Assembly: GCA_007026445.1 (NCBI GenBank)
Contig: VDMD01000018.1
Span: 62,001-126,000 of the forward strand
DNA from: Schizophyllum amplum
Taxonomy: Eukaryota; Basidiomycota; Agaricomycetes; Agaricales; Schizophyllaceae
Direction of reading: 5' to 3'
DNA: 64,000 nucleotides
Part shown: one piece after another, positions 55,560 through 64,000 of the stretch
Layout of the letters: every line of letters starts with the position of its first letter
Numbering within the stretch: the stretch's first letter is position 1
Notes under the pieces: model-generated
Database searches by the model: none
What the model saw: only the letters and a program-made list of their open reading frames with translations
What the model was told of the DNA's origin: nothing
Position numbers and translations under genes: made by a program

Positions 55560-57153
55560 ATGCTCGAAGAGGATGACGAAATTCCGTGAGGTCCAACATA
55601 TATGGTGGCACAAACAGGTATTGACTCCTCACAGTATGCTCATCGAGGCCGACGTCTCTTCATCGACTGCTGATGCAGCGAGCAAGAGGGTCCCCTTGAC
55701 TATCATATGCGGGTTTCTCGGTGCGGGAAAATCTACACTACTCAAGTAGGGTTCTTCTCCCACCAACAACTCCTCCTTAACGCTCTTTTCAGGCGTATTC
55801 TCACTGAAAAACATGGTTATCGAATCGCTGTCATCATGAACGAATTCGGCGACACAGCGGTTAGTGCTCACGTTCCTTCCTCTCGGTCCTATTTGACATT
55901 GAAACTGGCAGTAGGATATTGAAGGTATCGTCCCATTCTCTGCTAACTACCACCTGCCACTGACTCGGCTCTTGCAGCCAAAGCCATCAATGTATCTTCG
56001 CCTAATGATCCGTCCGCCCAATCAGAGGAGTTTCTCGAGCTTGCAAACGGCTGCCTGTGCTGTAGCATTAAAGATGCGGGGCTCGCGGCTATTGAGAAGC
56101 TCATGGAGCGCAAGGGCGCTTTTGATCACATCCTGCTAGAGACGACTGGCCTAGCCGATCCAGGTAAGTATCCTCATACGGCGACACAGCAGCATGACTC
56201 AATCACCATCTTAGGACCCATCGCCAGCATGATCTGGCACAACGAAGAGTACGCGCTTGGCCTGGGCAAGGACATCGCCCTTGACGGTGTCATCTGCGTC
56301 GTCGACGCCGTGTTCGGCAAGCAGGTACGGTGAGAATATTCGCTTACAATTGCGCCGCTCATTCGACTCAGCAAATGGAAGAAGATTCCAACTCTGAAGA
56401 TGATATCGAACTCGGCGAAAGCCTGCGGTAAGCAGGTGGCATACCCTTTTGTGGCAGCGACGCTCATCGAATACGCACAGACAAATCGCTGGCTCCGACA
56501 TCGTGCTACTCAACAAATCCGATCTCGTTACGCCCGACGTCCTTGCCTCGACCGAGGACCTCATCAAGAAGGTGAATCCTGGAGCACCTATCTATCGCAC
56601 CGTCCGAGGCGAGATCGACCTCAGCAAGCTCATGGGCATCCACGCTTACGCGTCTGCCCCTATCCTCGACTCATCTGAGTCGGAACGCCGACTACACAAA
56701 TCAGAAGAAACGCACGACCACGTTCACTCTGCCGACTGTGACCACGGTCCAGACGGAGAGCAAAAACACAGCACGCACTACGAAGTCCGCGGCATATCCA
56801 GCCTGCGTGTCAGCGTTCCGCCCCTCGCACCAGAAGCCATGGCAGATCTCGATGGATGGGTGCGGGAGGTGCTCTGGGAGGGGCATCTTCCCGGGAATGA
56901 GTTGTCATCCGCGGCAGATGCGCTGCTTATTCTGCGCTGCAAGGGCCTCTTCGTCACGACCACCGGCGAGCGGTACGTTCTCCAAGGCGTCAGGAACATG
57001 TACGACCTGTTCAAGACGGAGGACGACGGCGTTGGCGTACCGCAGGAGGGCAAGCTCGTCCTTATCGGCAAGGGGCTCGGCGACAGCGTGCGGCAGAGTC
57101 TTGAGGCGCTCTTCTGGGGGTCTAAGCCTGCCTCAGGATCCTCGGAGTCGTAG
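55560..57153 (+). CDS. ZNG1/CobW-family GTP-dependent metal chaperone
   Basis: COG0523 GTPase; the eukaryotic ZNG1 branch moves zinc to methionine aminopeptidase 1. Visible: short acidic N-terminus ([13 protein letters not shown]), Walker A ([14 protein letters not shown]), MNEFGD, the metal site NGCLCCS (CXCC), [11 protein letters not shown], the NKSD guanine motif (VLLNKSDLV), and a His-rich stretch before the C-terminal domain ([19 protein letters not shown]), a plausible extra metal site. The C-terminal CobW_C domain runs [10 protein letters not shown] to LEALFWG. Introns lie near 55587-55618, 55748-55793, 55859-55912 and further on to 56482. The N-terminal region where human ZNG1 has its Cys-Pro METAP1-binding motif lacks the Cys here, so the client is not certain. 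Confidence 0.88.
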
Positions 57154-57344
57154 AGCTCCTCGCTACACCTCGCGGGTCTGGCACTGTCGACAAAAGATGT
57201 GCCACTGCAAACATAATCGACTATGATACATCCATCTGTCCATGTCCGATATATAAAGTACAGCAATCCGTGCATATAACAGATCATCCGGTCGTGCGAC
57301 GGAACCTCTGGTCGTGCGCATGAACACCCGCCCCATGGCTGGCG

Positions 57345-58924
57345 TCAGTCGTATTGTATCGTGTCTAGTCCAATTGACTCGGCAGTAATGTGCGAGGTGA
57401 AGATCACGTCCTCCGAATTGTAAGTATACCGGGTACCACTTGTCCGTTGGGTACTAGGCAGCCTCTCGTTTCGGCCGGTTTCGTGCAGGTGGAGGATCAG
57501 GTGGCAGAGCACGGACATGGATACACTGCGCGCGTAATGATAGTACCGCTCGTCAGCCTCCTGTGCCAACCATGTTACGAGGCAACGGCCACGTACCTGC
57601 TCGAGAACGAAGACAAGCACCCGTTGAGGTACTCCTGTGGGAAAGGCAGAGCAGCGTGAGACGCTCGTTCTCCGCACTTATACAAACAGCGAAACATACA
57701 TTCGCGAACTGTCACGCGGGTCAGGATCTGAGTGCGGGTAGTGAGAGAGACGCACATAGAAAGTCATGATATTCCCAAGGTTGCAGAGCGCCATGACGCT
57801 ATGGGGTTATGGGTCAGCACCCGTCGCAACTGAATGCGCTGCTATACCCACGCGAAGTACATTGCACCTGGAAGCAAGAAGTCAGCGTGACGCGAGTTGT
57901 GTGCGGGTGGCACGATGGTACGCACCATCCCGGAGGACGACCTTGAGCAATGGCTCTGGCATCGTGCTGGACATCGAGCGGCAGCTCTGATACACGGTGA
58001 GGCCAACGACAAGGCAGTCATATCCGAGAAGACCCTCCCACGCTACCGCGAGGCCTGTCGTAATTGTTGTCAGGTTGCGCTGTCGGGTATTCACCCTGAG
58101 CGACGCACGTATCATTGAGCCCCTGCTCGCTAGCATATGGCAGTAGGGAACGTCTGGCGCTTGCCAGGTGTCCTGATTTGAGACCGCCCACTAGCAGCGA
58201 AGGTCAATGCGACGCACATGCGATTGAAGGGTCAACGTACAGCACAGATGCCTAGGAGCCCCGCAGCAATGAGCAGCAGGAAGACGAGAATCTTCTTGCT
58301 TCGCTTATAGAGCGCGTATACGCGCATGGTGAGCAGAACTATAGCGTCGTTAGCGGAAGGCATCACGGCGAGGTATCACGCACTGCACACGCCAATCTGA
58401 TTTACAACAATAACTGCGCTGTGGAACGTGGAATAGATGGAGCAGCTGGAAGGACAGAAAGGGTTATGCTGTGTAAGGCGAGTAATGGGGCGCCTCATAA
58501 CGTACTTCTATAACGAAGGTTAGCGCGCCACAAACTGGGAAAACTGGGGAAGGGAACACACGAATTGGTCTCTTGGCACGTCCTGCATAGCCGTGACCAC
58601 AATGTTGGCGATGAAGGCAAAGTAGCGGTTCAGAAGGAATACGATGGAGCCGAACGATCTCCTCGTAGACCAAATGTACTTGACTTCATTGCCTGCCGCA
58701 AACATGTAAGCGACAGACCGACACGAACAGTGAACAAGGGCGCACCAAAGGTCAGGGCATGATCGTAGAGCAAGAGGGCTTCATGCTATAGTCAGGCTGA
58801 GTCCAGAACGCATGTAATGGGCAACGTACTCAATGCCAGGACTTGAAGGCGGTGGGACAGGGCGCTGGTAAGTATCAATTAGCACCTCCGCCGCTTTAGC
58901 GCCCCGATCGCAGCACGTACACAT
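57345..58924 (-). CDS. DUF6533-domain multi-pass membrane protein (5' end uncertain)
   Basis: An Agaricomycete-expanded membrane protein family of unknown function. The DUF6533 signature is ALLLYDHALTFGNEVKYIWS followed by FGSIVFLLNRYFAF, split by an intron (58736-58689 region). Further TM-like exons include LLGYDCLVVGLTVYQSCRS, LTMRVYALYKRSKKILVFLL and VLCHLILHLHETGR; the protein ends SIGLDTIQYD. Many small exons make exact joins unsure. The first exon is the weakest part: a join GIEY|HEALLLYDH with a GTTGCC donor is possible, with ATG at 58924, but the first residues do not resemble the family. Function is unknown. Confidence 0.62.
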
Positions 58925-60906
58925 GATCCAAAGCCTCTGACGCGCCTGCGCTGTCCATGCTCGCCGGCGTGTGGCGCGCAGACCAAGTACCAAAGCTCGC
59001 TGCGCCACGATGTGCAGGGGAAAGACAAGGAAGCGGACGGCGCACACAACGAAGCCCGCTCCTCGATGCACGTGAGAACGGTTACCCCCAGATGCGCATC
59101 GCCGCCCGGTTCGCGACTGCGACCGTTAGCAGCGATTGGCGGGCGTGTGCTCCCCGGTGTGGTTGGCAAGGATTGGCAGCGCGGGACCATCAGATCCACG
59201 CGCTCTTATGATCTCCGGGAGGCACAATCATGATCGCGGCCCTCCGATATCGTGCGTCTATCTGATCTCGGCGCCAGTGCGAGGGACCGCAGGAATCTGG
59301 AGGGATTGCTGGCGAACGCAAGTCAAATTTGGCAGTGACGCGGTGAAGGAGGGTGAAGGGTGGGACCGTACAGGGACCGTAGGTACGCTGGACCTACGTT
59401 GAGCCATGCGCAACATTTACCTACTGCCCAGCGTCGATTCTTGCAACATGCCATGCGAGCAGAGCCATGAGAATTATTCTGATCAGAGAATGCGCGCCAT
59501 GGGCCCAACGGCTCAGAAACGCCCGCGAACGACTTGAGAAGATCATGATGGTCGTTCACGCGTTCACGAGTGCAAGTCCGAGCTGCCGACCCTGAACTGA
59601 ACGGTCTGCGGGCAAATGCAGCGCAACAGCTGCGTAACAGTAGCGAGGGCGCGCTAGTGCTATCTGAGTTGAGCCAGAGGATAGCGGGGCATCTATCTCC
59701 TTCTATTGCCGCGCTAGCGTTGGATGGACTGGCTCGGCTCGATTCGAGATGCAAGCAGAAGGCATGAACTGCAAGAAATTGGCAAGAACTCTGCAAGAAC
59801 TGAACATCAACAGTGAGTCATCTGAATCTTCCAATCAATAACACGTGACGTGGTTAGAAGCTTAATTGAGGCGCCCTCCTTGATCAGGACAGAAGCTGGT
59901 GTTAGTGACTGCTTCACCGATTCAATGGCTCTCCTTGCAAGGATGCTCCTCTGAACAACGTGTAATCTGCCGGATCCCAACGGTCTAGCGTTTTCCGAAC
60001 TCTTGCGCCAATCGGGAACTTCAACTCTCCCGGGTGCATAAGACGCTTTTGTCTCGCCTACATCACTGCTCAAGCAGCGCTCGATATCTCAGCCTTCGAC
60101 GGTGCGACTGTACCATCCTGTCCATCCACGAACTTCAATACTCAAAAGCTCACCGCTGGCGTGCTGCCTCAGTTGTGGGCAAGGGCCAAATTCTTGCGCC
60201 TTCTTGCGCGCGATGCGCCATCGTTCAATCATACGGCGGGAGCTGCAGCTCAGATGCCCGGGGACAGGGTGCACGGTCTAGTATCAGGTCGTTTTGAGAA
60301 GAGTATAGCAACTGATCATGACGAACGCGGCCTCGCACGACACGATATCTGAGACGGAAAGGGAGTTGGACGTTGGCCCTGTCATTCCGCCATAGGACTA
60401 TATAGAGGCCCCGGGAGGATGCAGTGATCTTGGTGCGCCCAGCTGTGGCTAGCTATGGAAAGGATGCGCGGCGGAGCGCGTGCATCGTGATGGCATGCCT
60501 GCCAGCGAACACAGCCTACTAGATTCGCCATGTCCTCAAGCGTTCAGCGCTCTGCAGTTGGCTGCGCTGCCTCCCTTCTGCGTTTGTGCTCTGAACAGCT
60601 TACTTACAAGGTCAAGTAAATAAAAATCGAGAGTTTAACTTCTCTTGCCGCACAATGGCCGGTCTGGCGCTATTGTCCGAAAAAGGTGAACAACAAGTGA
60701 CTATCACGTGACTTGGAGCGATTCATTGTTCGGGGCGTCCGTCGCAAGGCACCATCTACCAGCTCCACGGTCTATAAAACCCGGCTGGTTGACTTCCCGG
60801 TCCCTCCTTCCCTCCTTCCTCCATCGTGTCGTAGGCAGCGCCTCGCTCATTCCCTTCTTTTTGACGTTCTTTTACGAGGATTCCAACGCGTTGCGTTATC
60901 TTCACC
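58925..60906. other. long intergenic region upstream of the glucanase
   Basis: Nearly 2 kb with no supported gene. A TATAAA box at 60773-60778 and a pyrimidine-rich leader (60790-60900) mark the glucanase promoter. The rest has only short open frames without family-like sequence; a decayed mobile element or lost gene is possible but I could not show it. Confidence 0.45.
60773..60778 (+). promoter_or_regulatory. TATA box of the GH71 glucanase gene
   Basis: TCTATAAAACCC about 130 nt upstream of the ATG at 60907, followed by a CT-rich stretch typical of strong fungal promoters. Confidence 0.55.
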
Positions 60907-62946
60907 ATGCAGTCCTTCCTCTTCATCCTTGCCCTCACGCTCCTCTCCATCGTTCACGCTGCGCCCACCCCTCATAACCGCCGCATGCACCACCAGAAAC
61001 GCACGGCGTGCTCTGTGCCGACCGCGACCGCTGTTCGGGCTGCCTCGGTCTCACTTCCCTCGGCCACGGACGCGTCGTCCGCCGCGTCTGTACCCTCGTC
61101 GTCTGCCGCATCCGCGCCCGCGTCGTCAACCGCTTCAATTCCTGTCTCATCTGCCGTCAATCCGTCCTCGGTCCCCTCAAGCTCCGCTGCCAGTTCCGCT
61201 TCATCCGTTGCTACGCTAGCGTCGTCGGGATCCGCCAGCAGCTCCGCGGCTTCGGCTGCCCCATCCGCGTCGTCCACAGCTTCAGGAAACACTGGAGACA
61301 AGCTAGTCGTTGCTCATCACATGATCGGGTGTGTAACCAGTTTCTAGTCGATGCATCCTGACTGACCTGATCACAGCAACGTCTACCCGTACACGCTGGA
61401 GAACTGGGCCGAGGATGTCTCGATGGCCTCTGCTTCTGGCATCGACGGCTTTGCCCTGAACATGGGGACGGACGAGTGGCAGCCAGCACGCGTTGCGGAT
61501 GCGTGAGTGTCGCGTCGAAATCTACATGCAACGCAACTGACAAGGCCACAGATACCAGGCCGCGCAGGAGTCAGGGACCAACTTCAAGCTGTTCCTTTCC
61601 CTTGACATGACGTGCGTAACATACTTCTCCATGTCGCGACTTACTCTAATTCATCTCCAGCGTCTGGCCTTGCGCTCTGCCGACAACGCCGCTAAGCTCC
61701 GAGCCATCGTCAACCAGTTCGCCGACCACCCCAACCAACTGATGTACGACAACCGCGTCTTCGTGTCCACGTTCTCCGGCGAGAAGTGCAACTTCGGGCA
61801 GGGCAGCGTCGCCGACGGGTGGAAGTCGCAGTTCTACCAGCACGCCGACCTCGCGGGCAAGATCTACTTCGTCCCCTCGTTCTTCGTAGATCCGGCGCAA
61901 TTCTCACAGTTCGCAGACATCATGGATGGCGACTTTAACGTGAGTTCTATTTCGACGTATAACGCAAGTCCAATTAATTTTCCTCGCAGTGGAACTCCGC
62001 TTGGCCCATTGACGTGACTACACAGTCAGCCAAGTCGCTGCTTTCCAGCGCCAAGTCGGTATCGAACCTTGCTGCGTCCGTTAGCGGCAACGTTACTCTT
62101 GACGGGACGAGCTTCACTAGCCTCCTTGGCGGCTTGTCCAACGGCCTTGGCCCGCTCCTTGGCTCTACGGACACGGACGAGAAGCACCTTCAGAGCCTGT
62201 CGTCGCTCACTGGCGGCAACGCGAAGCGTGATGGTCAGAAGCGGGCCTACATGGCATCCGCCTCGCCCTGGTTCTTCACCCACTACGGCGCCGACACCTT
62301 CAACAAGAACGTGAGTAGAGCCATACGATCGCTAATACGCAGTGCTGACAAGATCGACTAGTTCATCTACCTCGCGGACCAGCACCTGTACTCAAACCGC
62401 TGGGAGAACCTGATCTCTTCCCGCGACTCCTTCGACATTGTCCAGCTTTTGACGTGGAACGACTATGGCGAGTCGCACTACATCGGCCCCATCAAGGGCG
62501 ACCAGCCGAAGAGCAACGCCTGGGTCGACGGCTTCAACCACACCGCCTGGCTCGACATGACGCAGTACTACGCGACCGCCTTCAAGACCGGCTCCTTCCC
62601 CGCCATTGAGAAGGACAAGCTCATCATGTGGGCGCGCCCGCACGTCGCCAGCGCCACGGCCTCGGACGCCGTTGGGAAGCCGACGAACTTCGAGCTCACG
62701 GAGGACGCGGTGTGGGCGGTGGCGATGACGAGCGCACCGGCCACGGTGACGCTCAACGGCCAGACGTTTGACGTGCCCGCGGGTTTGACGAAGCTCGCGG
62801 TCCCGCTGTCCGCGGGCGAGGGCATGGCGGGCTCGATCGCGCGCGACGGCACCAACACGGTGGAGCTCAACCCAGAGTTCACGTTCGAAGGCAGCCCAAA
62901 GACCTACAACTACAACGCGTTTGTCGTCGGTGCGACCGCGGCATAG
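60907..62946 (+). CDS. secreted GH71 alpha-1,3-glucanase (mutanase)
   Basis: Hydrolyses alpha-1,3-glucan in fungal cell walls; roles include wall remodelling, autolysis and mycoparasitism. The signal peptide (MQSFLFILALTLLSIVHA) is followed by a Ser/Ala-rich linker of about 90 residues, unusual because the linker is N-terminal to the catalytic domain. GH71 blocks: LVVAHHMIGNVYPYTLENW, GIDGFALNMGTDEWQ, FKLFLSLDMT, MYDNRVFVSTFSGE, YFVPSFFVDP, WNSAWPID, ASPWFFTHYG, WENLISSRDSFDIVQLLTWN, then DYGESHYIGP. The C-terminal beta region runs to YNAFVVGATAA. Introns lie near 61329-61378, 61504-61551, 61614-61660, 61940-61989 and 62311-62360. The frame is unbroken using a GTAACA donor at 61614. No carbohydrate-binding module is evident. 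Confidence 0.92.
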
Positions 62947-63443
62947 GCGGGGCGATCTTCTTTCTGGACCTCCCCCGCCTACTTCCTTCTCCCTTCACTT
63001 TTCTCCCTTCACCTTTCCGGCACGCGCATGCGCATGCTCGATCACGACGAGACGATACCCGTCATGAGCTTGCGGCTGCGCCGTGTCACGACACAGTCTC
63101 CTGACCACTAGATTGGCAGGATATCATACCTTTCGGCTCGTGCTAGCCACGGCCTCTCGCTTTTGCTGTCGACATGCTTTTTTTGTCTGACCATGTCACT
63201 GTATTTTTATCGTTTTGTTCGTTATGTATGTATGGGTACCTGGTGTACGGAGCTGGCTCATCAATGTTGTATCTTGGAATCGTCTTAGTGCGAGGTGGTC
63301 AAGAGTGCAGACAGTCCGACGCAAGTTCGATTTGATGTGTGGAAGCGCCGGCCCGCGACCCAAGCGCGGGGAGGCGTGGGAAAGGTGCACCCTTCTTGAA
63401 CCAGTGCACTGTGGTCATTGTCGTCCTCGTCGTTGCACACAAT
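62947..63443. other. intergenic region
   Basis: About 500 bp between two plus-strand genes: T-rich glucanase 3' UTR on the left, V-ATPase promoter on the right. No specific element is recognised. Confidence 0.5.
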
Positions 63444-64000
63444 ATGGAGGCTCTCTTCTTCAATGTCAGTATGAATTACCGGAGACCACTGTACTGTTAT
63501 GCGTATTGACTTTACGGCGCCCAGGTTGATAACGGCTTTCTTGAGGGCATTGTGAGGGGGTTCAAGGCCGGCATCCTCACGCAGAGCCATTATGCCAACC
63601 TGACGCAGTGCGACACGCTTGAAGGTGCGGCTCATATGTCCTGCTATCAGCTACATGCACTGAATAGAGCCTCAGACTTTCGCACACAGCTGTCCGCGAC
63701 GGACTACGGCAACTTCCTCGCGAACGAGCCGCTCCCCCTCTCCACGTCTACAATCGCGGACAAGGCGACGCAGATCCTCGTCGACCAATTCAACTACCTG
63801 CGCAGCAATGCTGTTGAGCCGCTTGCGAAGTTCTTGGACTATATTACGTGCGTGGCGAGCGTAGGTCCCATCGCACGCTCTCTTACATGACACCGGCAGG
63901 TACGCGTACATGATTGACAACGTCGTGCTGCTCATCACGGGTACCCTGCACGAGCGCGATACGCATGAGCTTCTGGAGCGGTGCCACCCTCTCGGCGTGT
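63444..64000 (+). CDS. VMA6: V-type H+-ATPase subunit d (V0), partial at window edge
   Basis: Central-stalk V0 subunit linking the rotor to the proteolipid ring of the vacuolar proton pump. MEALFFN is exon 1 (63444-63464), followed by an intron; then [29 protein letters not shown], a second intron, and [26 protein letters not shown], a third intron, [20 protein letters not shown] and [12 protein letters not shown], all typical of the subunit. The gene continues beyond position 64000, so about half is missing. Confidence 0.95.

Noticed and set aside
58925..60700. Several 60-150 codon frames in the long intergenic region
   Set aside because: No conserved motifs, no consistent splice signals and mixed frames on both strands; not supported as genes.

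Overview
The window is nuclear DNA of a filamentous basidiomycete, most likely an Agaricomycete of the wood-decay type (Polyporales is a guess). The signs are GC-rich genes on both strands, many introns of 45-60 nt with GT..AG ends, a run of F-box/LRR genes, a DUF6533 membrane protein, a GH71 alpha-1,3-glucanase, a basidiomycete-type casein-kinase-like gene and BiP ending in HDEL. Exon joins were made by hand from frame, splice signals and family homology.

Layout. 0.3-2.4 kb: nitronate monooxygenase; then tRNA-Ser(AGA) on the minus strand. 3.0-10.6 kb (locus A): an F-box/LRR gene, a Pro/Gln-rich gene broken by a transposon-like insert, and an F-box/propeller-like gene. 10.9-34.9 kb, mostly housekeeping: COX17, an ADP1-like EGF/ABCG transporter, a sirtuin, a casein-kinase-1-like kinase, a FAD2-type desaturase, an alpha/beta hydrolase, borealin, ERG26, a large coiled-coil protein and a PPPY-tailed membrane protein. 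35.8-44.9 kb: an LRR/F-box-like gene, BiP/KAR2 and two more F-box genes. 45.8-52.2 kb (locus B): a rearranged, inverted second copy of the three locus-A families. 52.5-64 kb: HUT1-type UDP-galactose transporter, STYX-like pseudophosphatase, ZNG1/CobW GTPase, DUF6533 protein, GH71 glucanase and a V-ATPase subunit d that runs off the end.

The most interesting structure is the A/B duplication. Three unrelated-looking gene families (F-box/LRR, Pro/Gln-rich, F-box/propeller) occur once in each locus. F-box/LRR is intact in both. The Pro/Gln gene is intact in B but broken in A by a 1.76-kb element with terminal inverted repeats, and its start codon is lost. The F-box/propeller gene is intact in A but broken in B by a 0.97-kb hAT-like MITE plus two frameshifts. 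A conserved TATA-containing promoter module sits in front of both F-box/LRR genes, and a third, orphan copy lies in locus A pointing antisense into the F-box/propeller gene.

A caution for all gene models: at least 20 apparent single-base losses, mostly in short homopolymer runs, break conserved motifs in otherwise intact genes, including BiP. They look like consensus errors rather than pseudogenes, and I annotate those genes as functional with the break noted.
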